Notes: generated by a model from the sequence alone, not told the origin. DNA of 64,000 nucleotides from Aeromicrobium terrae (GCF_008039565.1 NZ_VDUX01000008.1:101801-165800); one strand, 5' to 3'. Numbered from the stretch's first letter, positions 7,348 through 16,412 are shown. Translations and numbers: made by a program.

Positions 7348-10113
7348 ATGCATTCCTGGCGCCTTCTCCGACGAGCCCTTCCCTTCACGATGGTGCTCGT
7401 GCTGCTCGGCGCGGTCCTCGTCACCAACGCCCGCGCGACGCTCGACGCCCAGGACGGGGCCGCGGCGAAGCCGGCGGTCGTGCACGAGCAGGACGTCCCC
7501 CGCGCTCCGGCCGCCACGACGAAGCAGCCGACCGCGAAGACGAAGACCTCCCGACCCGCCGTGGTGGCCCAGCTGCCCGAGACGACGGTCCGCTCCTTCT
7601 CGATGCTCGGCGTCACCTGGGACCCCGACGCCCGCTCCGCCGACCTGGCCGTCGAGGTCCGGTGGCGGCACGACGGCCGCTGGTCGTCCTGGACCCCCCT
7701 CGACCTCGAGCTCGGCCCCGACGTCGAGGGCGGCCGCCCCGGCACCGAGCCGCAGTGGACCGACGCCTCGGACGGTGTCGCCGTCCGCGTGACCTCGACG
7801 TCGGGCCACAAGCCGTCGGGCCTCCGCGTCGCGATGATCGACCCGGGTGCGGGCGCGGACGTGCGTCCCGTCGCCGCCACGGTCGGCCAGCCGGCGATCA
7901 TCATGCGCAGCCAGTGGGGCGCGAGCGCCGGTGGCACCTGCTCGTCGCCGGTCTACGGTGCGACGACGCTCGGCGCGGTCATCCACCACACCGCCGGCTC
8001 GAACACGTACACGAAGGCGCAGTCCGCGAGCATCGTGAAGGCGACGCAGGCGTATCACATCAACAGCCGCGACTGGTGCGACATCGGCTACAACTTCCTG
8101 GTCGACAAGTACGGCCAGATCTTCGAGGGTCGCAAGGGCGGCATCACCAAGCCGGTCCGGGCCGCGCACTCGGGCAACGACCCCGTGAACCAGGAGACGA
8201 TGGGCGTCTCGCTGATGGGCACGTTCACCTCCACGGAGCCGACCGCGGCCATGAAGGACTCGGTGGCCAAGCTCGTCGCCTGGCGCTTCGCTCTGTACAA
8301 CCGGCCGGCGAAGGGCACCTACTCGCTCGGCGGCAAGACGCTCAACCGCATCGCCGGGCACCGCAACGTCGTGAGCACCGAGTGCCCGGGCGCCAAGGTC
8401 TACGCCTGGCTGAGCGCGAGCGGTGGCCTGCGTGACTCCGTCGAGAAGATCCTCGCCGGCGGCACCACGACGCAGCCGTCGCCGATCGCCCAGCTCGCGG
8501 CCCAGCTGGGTCCGGAGAAGACCGGCGCCCTGGTGAAGGCCGAGTACGGCTCGGACCGGGAGCGACGCGCCAACTACGAGAAGGTCGACATCATGTGGGC
8601 CGAGGGCTTCGGCACCCACTACGTCGCCGGGACGTTCCGCACCGAGTGGCTGCGGCTCGGCTCCAGCGCCGGCCAGCTGGACTTCATCACGTCGAACCAG
8701 CTGTCGACGAGTGACCCGAACGTGACCGTCCAGCGGTTCAAGAACGGGTCGATCTACCGGGTGAAGAGCCCGGACCGCTTCGACGCGTACGGGCTGTGGG
8801 GGCCGATCGCGGAGAAGTACAAGGCGTCGGACGAGGCCGGTGGTGTTCTCGGGGCACCACGGTCCTCGATCGACGAGGTGAAGCCCGGTGTCCTGAAGGC
8901 CACCTTCGACAAGGGCTTCATCCAGCTCGACGTGGCGACGGGCACCGTCACGCAGGAGCTCACGGGCACCTCGTCGACGCCGACGGACAGCGTCACCGTG
9001 CCGTCGAGCCGCTCGATCGCGCTCAAGGGTCACGGCTACGGGCACGGCATCGGCATGAGCCAGTACGGCGCGCAGTCGGCGGCCGGCGGCTGGCGCCAGC
9101 TCACGTACGACAAGATCCTCGCCTACTACTACCCGGGCACCGCCCTCGCGACGAAGACCGCGAACCTGCGCGTCCTGATCAGCAAGGACACCAGCTCCGA
9201 CGTCGTGGTCAAGGACTCCGGCTCGATGACGGTCCGCGACGTCTCCGCCGCGAAGACGACCACGCTGTCCAGCACGTACGGCGGCACGGCCGTGTCGGAG
9301 TGGCGGATCGTCGTGCGCTCCGCCAAGCCCTCGGAGTCGTGGCTGCAGTACCGCTACTCGGGCGGCGCCTGGAAGCGCTACCCGAACCTGACGTTCAAGG
9401 GCTCGGCGTACTTCAAGCGCCCCGGCGCCCTCAAGCTCGTCCTGCCCGGCGGGTCGGTGGCCCGGTACTGGGGCGAGATGTGGTCGGTGAAGCCCAGCTC
9501 CACGTCTACGACGCGCGACACGATCAACAAGGTCTCGCTCGAGTACTACGCCCGGGGCGTGGTGCCGCGGGAGATGCCGTCGTCCTGGCGCGCCGAGGCG
9601 CTCAAGGCCCAGGCCGTGGCCGCCCGCACCTACGCACTCCGCACCTCCAACGCCTCGCGCTACTACGACGTCTGCGACACCACGTCGTGCCAGGTCTACG
9701 GCGGCGTCGACGACGAGACGTCGGCGACCAACGCGGCCGTCGCCGGGACGAAGGGCAAGATCGTCACCTACGACGGCAAGCCCGCGCTGACCCAGTTCTC
9801 GTCGTCGTCCGGCGGGCGGTCCGCCGCCGGCAGCGAGCCGTACCTCAAGGACAAGCTCGACACCTTCGACCTCGAGAGCGAGAACGCCAACCTCAACTGG
9901 TCGGTGTCGGTGGCGGCGTCGAAGCTGGAGAAGGCCTACCCGAGCATCGGGACGCTCCGCTCTTTGGCGGTGACCAAGCGCACGGGTTACGGTGACTTCG
10001 GAGGCAGGGTGGTCTCCCTCAAGCTCGTCGGGTCCAAGGGCTCGACGACCATCTCGGGAAGCACGGCACGTTCGGTGATGGGCCTGAAGTCCACCTGGTT
10101 CGCCTTCGACTGA
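7348..10113 (+). CDS. Secreted N-acetylmuramoyl-L-alanine amidase fused to SpoIID/LytB domain
   Basis: A 921-residue exported peptidoglycan hydrolase. A signal/anchor segment occupies about residues 8-27 and a beta-rich segment 75-160 precedes the PGRP/Amidase_2 domain (about 185-370). Zinc ligands are visible in VIHHTAGS (near 212) and GHRNVVSTECPG (near 338-345). Residues about 380-540 carry LGFP-like repeats (QRFKNGSIY, GGVLGAP). From about 555 to the end is a SpoIID/LytB domain beginning GHGYGHGIGMSQYGAQ and containing ARGVVPREMPSSW and AVAARTYAL. SpoIID relatives are lytic transglycosylases acting on denuded glycan, so the fusion could strip the peptide and then cut the glycan. The host has no visible sporulation genes here. 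A shorter paralogue follows 26 bp downstream. Confidence 0.9.
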   Translation: MHSWRLLRRALPFTMVLVLLGAVLVTNARATLDAQDGAAAKPAVVHEQDVPRAPAATTKQPTAKTKTSRPAVVAQLPETTVRSFSMLGVTWDPDARSADLAVEVRWRHDGRWSSWTPLDLELGPDVEGGRPGTEPQWTDASDGVAVRVTSTSGHKPSGLRVAMIDPGAGADVRPVAATVGQPAIIMRSQWGASAGGTCSSPVYGATTLGAVIHHTAGSNTYTKAQSASIVKATQAYHINSRDWCDIGYNFLVDKYGQIFEGRKGGITKPVRAAHSGNDPVNQETMGVSLMGTFTSTEPTAAMKDSVAKLVAWRFALYNRPAKGTYSLGGKTLNRIAGHRNVVSTECPGAKVYAWLSASGGLRDSVEKILAGGTTTQPSPIAQLAAQLGPEKTGALVKAEYGSDRERRANYEKVDIMWAEGFGTHYVAGTFRTEWLRLGSSAGQLDFITSNQLSTSDPNVTVQRFKNGSIYRVKSPDRFDAYGLWGPIAEKYKASDEAGGVLGAPRSSIDEVKPGVLKATFDKGFIQLDVATGTVTQELTGTSSTPTDSVTVPSSRSIALKGHGYGHGIGMSQYGAQSAAGGWRQLTYDKILAYYYPGTALATKTANLRVLISKDTSSDVVVKDSGSMTVRDVSAAKTTTLSSTYGGTAVSEWRIVVRSAKPSESWLQYRYSGGAWKRYPNLTFKGSAYFKRPGALKLVLPGGSVARYWGEMWSVKPSSTSTTRDTINKVSLEYYARGVVPREMPSSWRAEALKAQAVAARTYALRTSNASRYYDVCDTTSCQVYGGVDDETSATNAAVAGTKGKIVTYDGKPALTQFSSSSGGRSAAGSEPYLKDKLDTFDLESENANLNWSVSVAASKLEKAYPSIGTLRSLAVTKRTGYGDFGGRVVSLKLVGSKGSTTISGSTARSVMGLKSTWFAFD

Positions 10114-10139
10114 CACCGAGTCCGCCGTCGAGGAGCCGC

Positions 10140-11723
10140 ATGCAGCACCCGCACCGCCCATCCGTCCCGCTGCTCCTCGTCCCCCTCCTGGCCCTGCTCG
10201 TACCGATGGCGCCGGCTGCCGCCCAGCCGACCGCCACCGTCGCCGAGGCGCGTCAGCCCGCGCCCGCGAAGGTCACGGAGCAGCGGGTCCCCGCCGTGCA
10301 CACGAAGGCGGCGGTCGCCGAGCTGCCCGAGGTGGGCACCTCGACGTTCTCGCTGGTCGGTGTCACCTGGAAGCGCGGCAAGGACGACGCCGACGTGGAC
10401 GTCTCGGTCCGCGTCCGCACCGGCAAGACCTGGGCCAAGTGGCAGCAGCTCGAGGTCGACGAGGACGGCGGCGACGTCGGCCGCGCCGGCACGGAGCCGC
10501 TCTGGGTCGACAAGGCCGACGGGGTGGCAGTTCGCGTCCGCGGTCACCGGCCGGCGGACCTCCGCGTCACGACGGTGAACGCCCCGGCCCCGGCCGCCCA
10601 GACGCTCGCCGCGGACGAAGCCCCGGCCGCGGACGGGTCACCGACGTTCACGCCGAAGCCGGCCATCCGCACGCGCAGCAGCTGGGGCGCCCGCCCGCAC
10701 ACCTACTGCGACAAGCCGCAGACCGGCGGGACCACCAAGGGCGTCATCGTCCACCACACGGCCGGCTCCAACAGCTACAGCGCGAGCCAGTCGGCGTCCA
10801 TCGTCCGGGCCATCCAGGCGTACCACATGAACGGGCGCGACTGGTGCGACATCGGCTACAACTTCCTCGTCGACAAGTACGGCCAGATCTTCGAGGGCCG
10901 GTTCGGCGGCGTCGACCTCACGGTGCGCGGCGCGCACGCGGGCAACAAGTCCGTCAACACCGACACCATGGGCGTCTCGATGATGGGCACGTTCACGTCC
11001 ACGATGCCGTCGAGCGACATGCAGGCCGCCATGGTGAAGCTGATCGGCTGGCGGCTCGGCACGTTCCTCCAGTCGCGCACCGGCACGTTCAGCTCCGGAG
11101 GGAAGACGTACAAGCGGATCTCCGGGCATCGCAACGTGGTGTCCACCGCCTGCCCGGGCACCAAGGCGTACGGCTGGCTGAGCGCGTCGGGCGGGCTGCG
11201 CGACCGCGTCGTCGCCTACGCCTCGAGCTACTCGACGCCGATCTCCACCCGGGCCGCCGAGCTCGGCTCGGCGTTCACTGGACCCACCTACCGCGGCGAG
11301 CGCGACCGCGGCAGCTTCCACGAGATCCGGATGAAGTACGTCGACATCTACGACCACGAGGGCACCGGCACGCACTACACGCGCTCGTACACGCGGACCG
11401 AGTACCGCAGCCGCGGCGAGCAGTCCGGGCCGCTCGGGTTCCCCACCACCGACCGCACGCACTCGACGACGGGTGCCATGGACGTGCAGCGCTTCGAGCA
11501 CGGCAGCATCTACCAGGTCGACCGCGGCAACGGCGTCGTCCAGACCCCGGCGATGTGGGGCGTGATCGAGCAGAAGTACATCGAGCTCGGCGAGGGCAAG
11601 AGCGCCCTGGGGCGCCCGTCCAAGGGCATGACGCCGCTGAGCAACGGCCGGTTCCGGGTCGACTTCAACAACGGCAGCATCTACCAGAACTCCGACGGGT
11701 CGGCCTCGGTCCGCCTGACGTGA
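10140..11723 (+). CDS. Secreted N-acetylmuramoyl-L-alanine amidase with LGFP repeats (paralogue without SpoIID)
   Basis: A 527-residue exported amidase with a clear signal peptide (hydrophobic residues 8-28 ending APAAAQ). It repeats the architecture of its upstream neighbour: beta-rich segment (about 60-150), PGRP amidase (about 175-355) with zinc motifs VHHTAGS near 203 and GHRNVVSTACPG near 329, then LGFP-type repeats (GPLGFPTTD, VQRFEHGSIY, SALGRPSKG) to the end. The strand CDIGYNFLVDKYGQIFEGR is identical in both proteins, indicating tandem duplication. It stops where the SpoIID domain begins in the larger gene. GAGGAG lies 5 bp before the ATG at 10140. Probably transcribed with the upstream amidase. 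Confidence 0.9.
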   Translation: MQHPHRPSVPLLLVPLLALLVPMAPAAAQPTATVAEARQPAPAKVTEQRVPAVHTKAAVAELPEVGTSTFSLVGVTWKRGKDDADVDVSVRVRTGKTWAKWQQLEVDEDGGDVGRAGTEPLWVDKADGVAVRVRGHRPADLRVTTVNAPAPAAQTLAADEAPAADGSPTFTPKPAIRTRSSWGARPHTYCDKPQTGGTTKGVIVHHTAGSNSYSASQSASIVRAIQAYHMNGRDWCDIGYNFLVDKYGQIFEGRFGGVDLTVRGAHAGNKSVNTDTMGVSMMGTFTSTMPSSDMQAAMVKLIGWRLGTFLQSRTGTFSSGGKTYKRISGHRNVVSTACPGTKAYGWLSASGGLRDRVVAYASSYSTPISTRAAELGSAFTGPTYRGERDRGSFHEIRMKYVDIYDHEGTGTHYTRSYTRTEYRSRGEQSGPLGFPTTDRTHSTTGAMDVQRFEHGSIYQVDRGNGVVQTPAMWGVIEQKYIELGEGKSALGRPSKGMTPLSNGRFRVDFNNGSIYQNSDGSASVRLT

Positions 11724-11760
11724 GGATTCCGCTTTGGCGGCGGTCTGGGATACTCGGGGC

Positions 11761-12153
11761 ATGACGCAGCTGCTGAAGTCGGTCGGCATCTCAGCGGCGG
11801 CCAGTGCGGGGGCCCTGGCGCTCGCAGCGTGGATCTTCGACGACTTCGACGTCCGGTTCGGGTGGTTCGTCGTGGCCGTGGTCCTGTTCACCGCGCTGTC
11901 CGTGACGCTGCGCGAGATCGTGACGTCGACGGTCGACCGGTTCGTCCGGGGCTACACGATCCTCGGCGGTCTCGTGCTGACGTTCGTCGCGCTGTGGGTC
12001 ACTGACCTCGCGGTGCCGAAGAGCGGCTTCGACATCGAGGGCACCTGGACGTGGATCGGCGTCACGGCGCTCGTGTGGGCGGCCGGGGTGGCCTACGGCG
12101 AGGTCGACACCCGCGCCCCGGCGGACGCGCCGCCGGTCAAGCGCAAGGGTTAG
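11761..12153 (+). CDS. Four-helix membrane protein, phage holin 4 superfamily type
   Basis: A 130-residue integral membrane protein with four hydrophobic segments (about 10-30, 38-56, 70-90, 100-117) resembling the chromosomal mycobacterial 4-TMS holin family (PF04020-type). Such proteins are widespread core membrane proteins in actinobacteria and need not be lytic; function unknown. A GATACT hexamer lies 6 nt before the ATG at 11761, suggesting leaderless or near-leaderless expression. Its TAG stop overlaps the TAA stop of the convergent carboxylase gene by 3 bases. Confidence 0.7.
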   Translation: MTQLLKSVGISAAASAGALALAAWIFDDFDVRFGWFVVAVVLFTALSVTLREIVTSTVDRFVRGYTILGGLVLTFVALWVTDLAVPKSGFDIEGTWTWIGVTALVWAAGVAYGEVDTRAPADAPPVKRKG

Positions 12154-13913
12154 GCGTCGGCGATGTCGGCGATGACCGCGCCGGCGCCGACCGTCTCGCC
12201 CACGGTGGCCGCGAGGTTGCTGATCGTGCCCGCCTTGTGGGCGTTGATCGGCTGCTCCATCTTCATCGCCTCGATGACGACGACCAGGTCGCCCTCGGCG
12301 ACCTCCTGACCGTCCTCGACGGCGATCTTCACGACCGTGCCCTGCATGGGCGAGGTGAGCGAGTCGCCGCTCACGGCGGCACCTCCGCCGCCTCCGCCCT
12401 TGCGCTTCGGCTTCTTGGCGCCGCCGGCCGCTGCTGCCGTGGCCCCGAGGCCGCCCGGCAGGACGACCTCGACGCGCTTGCCGCCGACCTCGACGACCAC
12501 GCGCTCGCGCTCGGCCGGCTCGTCGGTCTCGGCACTGCCGCCGTAGGGCTCGAGCTGGTTGTCGTAGTCGGTCTCGATCCACGTGGTGTAGACGTCGAAC
12601 GAGCCCTCCGACGCGTTGTACGCCGGGTTGTCGAGGACGTCGCGGTGGAACGGGATGACCGTGGGCATGCCGTCGACGACGAACTCGTCGAGGGCGCGGC
12701 GCGAGCGCTCGATCGCCTGCTCGCGCGTGGTGCCGGTGACGATCAGCTTGGCGACGAGAGAGTCGAACGAGCCCGGGACGGTCTCGCCCTCCTCGTAGCC
12801 GCCGTCCACGCGGACGCCCGGACCCGACGGGGGAGCCCACTTGGTCAGCGTGCCCGGCGCCGGGAGGAACCCGCGGCCGCCGTCCTCGGCGTTGATGCGG
12901 AACTCGATGGAGTGGCCGCGGATCTCCGGGTCGTCGTAGCCGAGCTCCTCGCCGGCGGCGATGCGAAACATCTCGCGGACCAGGTCGATGCCCGTGACCT
13001 CCTCGGAGACGGGGTGCTCGACCTGCAGGCGGGTGTTGACCTCGAGGAACGAGATCGTGCCGTCGCGGGCCACGAGGAATTCGCACGTGCCGGCGCCGAC
13101 GTAGCCGGCTTCCTTGAGGATGGCCTTGGACGACTCGTAGAGCCGCTTCAGCTGGTCGTCGTCGAGGAACGGCGCGGGCGCCTCCTCGACGAGCTTCTGG
13201 TGGCGGCGCTGCAGCGAGCAGTCGCGCGTGGAGACGACGACGACGTTGCCGTGCTGGTCGGCGAGGCACTGGGTCTCGACGTGGCGCGGCTTGTCGAGGA
13301 ACTTCTCGACGAGGCACTCGCCGCGGCCGAACGCCGCCACGGCCTCGCGGACGGCCGACTCGAACGCCTCGGGGATCTCCTCGCGGGTGCGGGCGACCTT
13401 GAGGCCGCGACCGCCGCCGCCGAAGACCGCCTTGATGGCGACCGGGAGGCCGTTCTCGTCGGCGAAGGCGAGGACCTCGTCGGCGTCCTTGACCGGGTCC
13501 TTGGTGCCGGGGGCGAGCGGCGCGTTCGCCTTCTGGGCGATCTGCTTGGCCTTGGCCTTGTCGCCGAGGTTCTCGATGGCGGACGGCGGCGGGCCGATCC
13601 AGATCAGGCCGGCGTCGATCACGGCCTGCGCGAAGTCGGCGTTCTCGGCGAGGAAGCCGTAGCCGGGGTGCACGCTGTCGGCGCCGCTCTTCTCGGCGAC
13701 GGCGATGATCTTCTCGATCGAGAGGTACGAGTCGCCGGGCGTGGCGCCGTCGAGGGAGTAGGCCTCGTCGGCGAGCCGGACGAACAGTGCGTCACGGTCG
13801 GGCTCGGCGTAGACCGCCACGCTCCCGATGCCCGCGTCCTTGCACGCGCGGATGACCCGCACGGCGATCTCGCCACGGTTGGCGATGAGGACCTTGGTCA
13901 GGGGCTTGCTCAC
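12150..13913 (-). CDS. accA3: Acyl-CoA carboxylase alpha subunit (biotin carboxylase + BCCP)
   Basis: A 587-residue fusion of biotin carboxylase and biotin carboxyl carrier protein. The BC domain starts [18 protein letters not shown], has the ATP-grasp glycine loop FGGGGRGLK near 165, and the active-site [18 protein letters not shown] near 285-305. A linker rich in [12 protein letters not shown] precedes the BCCP domain with the biotinyl lysine in EAMKMEQP near 551. It supplies carboxybiotin to partner beta subunits; accD5 and accE lie 2.7 kb away and birA beyond them, the same neighbourhood as M. tuberculosis accA3. GTG start at 13913 with GAGGAG 6 bp upstream. A TAGAAT hexamer at 13949-13954 (minus) is a likely -10. 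Confidence 0.95.
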   Translation of the reverse strand: MSKPLTKVLIANRGEIAVRVIRACKDAGIGSVAVYAEPDRDALFVRLADEAYSLDGATPGDSYLSIEKIIAVAEKSGADSVHPGYGFLAENADFAQAVIDAGLIWIGPPPSAIENLGDKAKAKQIAQKANAPLAPGTKDPVKDADEVLAFADENGLPVAIKAVFGGGGRGLKVARTREEIPEAFESAVREAVAAFGRGECLVEKFLDKPRHVETQCLADQHGNVVVVSTRDCSLQRRHQKLVEEAPAPFLDDDQLKRLYESSKAILKEAGYVGAGTCEFLVARDGTISFLEVNTRLQVEHPVSEEVTGIDLVREMFRIAAGEELGYDDPEIRGHSIEFRINAEDGGRGFLPAPGTLTKWAPPSGPGVRVDGGYEEGETVPGSFDSLVAKLIVTGTTREQAIERSRRALDEFVVDGMPTVIPFHRDVLDNPAYNASEGSFDVYTTWIETDYDNQLEPYGGSAETDEPAERERVVVEVGGKRVEVVLPGGLGATAAAAGGAKKPKRKGGGGGGAAVSGDSLTSPMQGTVVKIAVEDGQEVAEGDLVVVIEAMKMEQPINAHKAGTISNLAATVGETVGAGAVIADIADA

Positions 13914-13944
13914 GGAGTCTCCTCGGTCGGCGCCGGATTGCCGA

Positions 13945-13955
13945 CTAGATTCTAG
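13945..13955. promoter_or_regulatory. Palindromic -10 region between accA3 and the acyl-CoA dehydrogenase
   Basis: CTAGATTCTAG is a perfect odd palindrome centred on 13950. It offers TAGAAT on the minus strand, placed for a 29-nt accA3 leader with a good ribosome site, and TAGATT on the plus strand pointing at the dehydrogenase. No convincing -35 was seen on either strand. Confidence 0.45.
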
Positions 13956-13990
13956 GGGTGGTCGTGGCCGCTTGCTCTCCGGGACGGGGT

Positions 13991-14020
13991 TTGGGCCCTG
14001 GGGTTAACGGCCGTTAACAT
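13991..14020 (+). promoter_or_regulatory. Acyl-CoA dehydrogenase promoter with 16-bp perfect palindromic operator
   Basis: GTTAACGGCCGTTAAC at 14003-14018 is a perfect 16-bp palindrome. Its right half overlaps a TAACAT -10 (14015-14020) that is 7 nt before the ATG at 14028; TTGGGC at 13992-13997 could be a -35 with a 17-bp spacer. This is the usual site of a TetR- or FadR-type repressor. No local candidate regulator is adjacent, so it is probably a distant regulon member. Confidence 0.65.
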
Positions 14021-14027
14021 GAGGGCC

Positions 14028-15191
14028 ATGACACTGTCAGCCGACCACGAGGACTTCCGCCGCACCGTCCGGGAGTTCGCCGAGTCCGAGATCGCGCCGC
14101 ACGTCGCGCAGTGGGATCGCGACCACTTCTTCCCGGTCGACACCGTCCGCTCGATGGGCAAGCTCGGCCTCTTCGGGCTGACCGCGCCGGAGGAGTTCGG
14201 CGGCGCCGGCGGCGACTTCACCAGCCTCTGCGTGGCCATCGAGGAGCTCGGCCGCGTCGACCAGGCGCTCGGCGTCACGCTGGAGGCCGCCGTCGGCCTC
14301 GGCATCAACCCGATCCTGGAGTACGGCACGCAGGAGCAGAAGGAGCGCTGGCTCCCCGACCTCGTCGCCGGCCAGGCGCTCGCCGCGTTCGGCCTCACCG
14401 AGCCCGGCTCCGGGTCCGACGCCGGCAGCCTGCGCACGAAGGCCGACCTCGATGGGGACGAGTGGGTCGTCAACGGGTCGAAGCAGTTCATCACCAACTC
14501 CGGCAACGAGCTGACCTCGGTGGTCACCGTGGCCGCGCGCACGGGCGAACGGCCGGACGGCCGCCCGGAGATCTCGGCGATCCTGGTCCCGGCCGGCACC
14601 GACGGGTTCATCGTCGAGCCGCCGTACGACAAGCTCGGCTGGAACATCTCCGACACCCACCCGCTGACCTTCAACGACGTCCGCGTGCCGTCCGACCACC
14701 TGCTCGGGGAGCGCGGCCGCGGCTACTCGCAGTTCCTCGCGACGCTCGACGACGGCCGCATCGCCATCGCCGCGCTGGCCGTCGGCTGCATCCAGGCCTG
14801 CCTCGACCTGTGCGTCGCGTACGCGGGCGAGCGCACCACGCTCGGCGACATCCCGATCGGCCAGAAGCAGGGCGTGGCGTTCCCGATCGCCGACCTCGCC
14901 GTGATGGCCGAGGCCGGCCGGGCGCTCACGTACCAGGCGGCGGCCCTCAAGGACTCCGGCGCGAAGCACGCCGAGATCAAGAAGGCCGCGTCGATCGCGA
15001 AGCTCTACACGTCGGAGGCGGCCGTCACGGCCACCCGGATCGCCACGCAGGTGTTCGGCGGCTACGGCTTCATGGAGGAGTACCCGGTGGCCCGGTTCTA
15101 CCGCGACGCCAAGATCCTCGAGATCGGCGAGGGCACCTCCGAGGTCCAGCGCATCCTCATCGCGCGCAGCTTGGGTCTACCCGCTGAATGA
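14028..15191 (+). CDS. Acyl-CoA dehydrogenase family protein
   Basis: A 387-residue FAD-dependent acyl-CoA dehydrogenase. N-terminal helical domain (about 1-115), beta domain with FGLTEPGSGSDAGSLRTKA near 123-142 and the FAD-binding QFITNSGN, then the C-terminal helical domain with the flavin-binding QVFGGYGFMEEYPVARFYRD and catalytic-region glutamate in EIGEGTSEVQR near 368-378. This is the family's normal length. The chain-length or branched-chain substrate cannot be told. The ATG at 14028 is preferred over that at 14019 because the latter overlaps the predicted -10; the mRNA would be leaderless. A perfect palindromic operator covers the promoter. The 3' end overlaps the convergent maf gene by 15 bp. 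Confidence 0.9.
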   Translation: MTLSADHEDFRRTVREFAESEIAPHVAQWDRDHFFPVDTVRSMGKLGLFGLTAPEEFGGAGGDFTSLCVAIEELGRVDQALGVTLEAAVGLGINPILEYGTQEQKERWLPDLVAGQALAAFGLTEPGSGSDAGSLRTKADLDGDEWVVNGSKQFITNSGNELTSVVTVAARTGERPDGRPEISAILVPAGTDGFIVEPPYDKLGWNISDTHPLTFNDVRVPSDHLLGERGRGYSQFLATLDDGRIAIAALAVGCIQACLDLCVAYAGERTTLGDIPIGQKQGVAFPIADLAVMAEAGRALTYQAAALKDSGAKHAEIKKAASIAKLYTSEAAVTATRIATQVFGGYGFMEEYPVARFYRDAKILEIGEGTSEVQRILIARSLGLPAE

Positions 15192-15770
15192 CCAGAGGTC
15201 CGTCCACCGGACCCCGAGGTCACCGACCAGGTCGCGAAGGACGGGCAGGCTGATCCCGACGACGGTGTGGTGGTCGCCCTCGATACCCCGCACGAACGCG
15301 CCGCCGAGGCCGTCGATGGTGAACGCGCCGGCCACCTGGAGCGGCTCGCCGGTGGCGACGTAGGCGTCGATCTCGGCGTCGTCGAGGTCGGCGAAGTGCA
15401 CGATCGTCTGGGCGGGCTCGATGAACTCGCGGTCGCCGCGTCGTACGCAGTGCCCGGTGTGCAGGACGCCGGACTTCCCGCGCATGCGTCGCCAGCGCAC
15501 GACCGCCTCGGCGACGTCGGCCGGCTTGCCGAGGATCTCGCCCTCGAACGCCAGCACGGAGTCGCAGCCGATCACCAGGGCGTCGGGGTCGTCCAGCCGG
15601 TCGGCGACCGCCCGGCACTTCATCTGGGCGAGCGCGGAGGCCAGGTTGGCGGCGTCGTGCGACGTCACCTGCTCCTCGTCGACGCCGGAGACCACGACCT
15701 CGGGGTCGAGGCCGGCCGACCGGAGCGTGGCCAGGCGGGCCGGCGAGGCGGATGCCAGGACGACTCTCAT
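15177..15770 (-). CDS. maf: Maf-type nucleoside triphosphate pyrophosphatase
   Basis: Maf proteins hydrolyse non-canonical or modified nucleoside triphosphates to monophosphates and affect septum formation when overproduced. The 197-residue product has the opening LASASPARLATLRSAGL, the catalytic aspartate in VIGCDSVLAFEGEILGKP near 70-85 and the C-terminal QVAGAFTIDGLGGAFVRGIEGDH. The ATG at 15770 overlaps the preceding hypothetical gene by 4 bp, so it is translationally coupled in the accD5-accE-hypothetical-maf operon. The same accD5-accE5-maf order is known in mycobacteria. Confidence 0.93.
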   Translation of the reverse strand: MRVVLASASPARLATLRSAGLDPEVVVSGVDEEQVTSHDAANLASALAQMKCRAVADRLDDPDALVIGCDSVLAFEGEILGKPADVAEAVVRWRRMRGKSGVLHTGHCVRRGDREFIEPAQTIVHFADLDDAEIDAYVATGEPLQVAGAFTIDGLGGAFVRGIEGDHHTVVGISLPVLRDLVGDLGVRWTDLWSFSG

Positions 15771-16411
15771 CGTGTTTCCTCCCGATGGTCGTGGCGGGTG
15801 CGGACGACCTCGAGCCCCGGGGTCGCCAGCAGGTCCTCGACCAGCCTGGCCGTGCCGCCGACGCCCGTCCACTCGCTGTCGATGTTCGTGGTGACGGTCC
15901 ACGCATGGTCGGCCGGCCAGATCAGGTTGGGGCTGTTCACGTCCCGGGGGTGGCCGGGCGCGTAGGGAGCGGCTCCCCACCGACCCGCGTCGGCGAGCGG
16001 GCCGGCGAACAGGAGGTAGTCGTGGTCGAGCGCGAGCTTCGGGCCGTCGAGCACGTCCTGGGGGAACGCCGGCGGTGGCGGCGGCTGCTTGCGCTCCGGT
16101 CGGAAGATCCGGCCGGGCCAGCGCATCGGTCCGCTGAAGGCGACGAGGAACCCGGCGGCGTCCCCGCCGTGCAGCTCGCCGTACCCGTCCCAGAGTCCGA
16201 AGCGGCAGTCGTCGGGGGTGGTGGTGTGCTGCGCCAGCACGTCGCAGAGCCGGCGAAGAAGCTCTTCCTCGACGTGGCCCTCCTGCCGCCAACCGTCGTC
16301 GGCGTGGTGGAGCAGGCGCGCGTAGGCCTCGAACCCGGACGGGCCGAGGCAGGGGTCGGCGCCGCGGAGCCAGTCGCCTGCCGCGACCTCGGACACCGGG
16401 CGCAGCGTCAC
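15767..16411 (-). CDS. Conserved actinobacterial protein of unknown function
   Basis: A 214-residue soluble protein with no signal peptide or membrane segment. Notable stretches are FEAYARLLH near 27, the tryptophan-rich CRFGLWDGYGELHGG near 68-82, YLLFAGPL near 131, and NSPNLIWPADHAWTV near 158-172. A proline cluster (PPPPP) splits it near 111-115. I recognise the pattern as a recurrent actinobacterial hypothetical but cannot name a domain or function. It is embedded between accE and maf with a 1-bp gap upstream and a 4-bp overlap downstream, so it is co-translated with lipid-precursor genes. This extra gene is not in the mycobacterial version of the operon as I recall it. Confidence 0.75.
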   Translation of the reverse strand: MTLRPVSEVAAGDWLRGADPCLGPSGFEAYARLLHHADDGWRQEGHVEEELLRRLCDVLAQHTTTPDDCRFGLWDGYGELHGGDAAGFLVAFSGPMRWPGRIFRPERKQPPPPPAFPQDVLDGPKLALDHDYLLFAGPLADAGRWGAAPYAPGHPRDVNSPNLIWPADHAWTVTTNIDSEWTGVGGTARLVEDLLATPGLEVVRTRHDHREETR

Positions 16412-16412
16412 C

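Noticed and set aside
7327..10161. A 944-codon frame antisense to the amidase-SpoIID gene
   Set aside because: Low-complexity shadow of the real coding strand, no start context, no recognisable motif.
11761..12153. Holin-like protein as evidence of a prophage
   Set aside because: Neighbours are core genes with no endolysin, integrase or capsid; chromosomal holin-4-type proteins are common in actinobacteria.
14019..14027. Upstream ATG as start of the acyl-CoA dehydrogenase
   Set aside because: It overlaps the TAACAT hexamer and has no ribosome site; 14028 is the better-supported start.
15177..16292. A single 371-residue protein ending in Maf
   Set aside because: The N-terminal part is the wrong frame over the hypothetical gene; Maf starts at 15770 with a 4-bp overlap.
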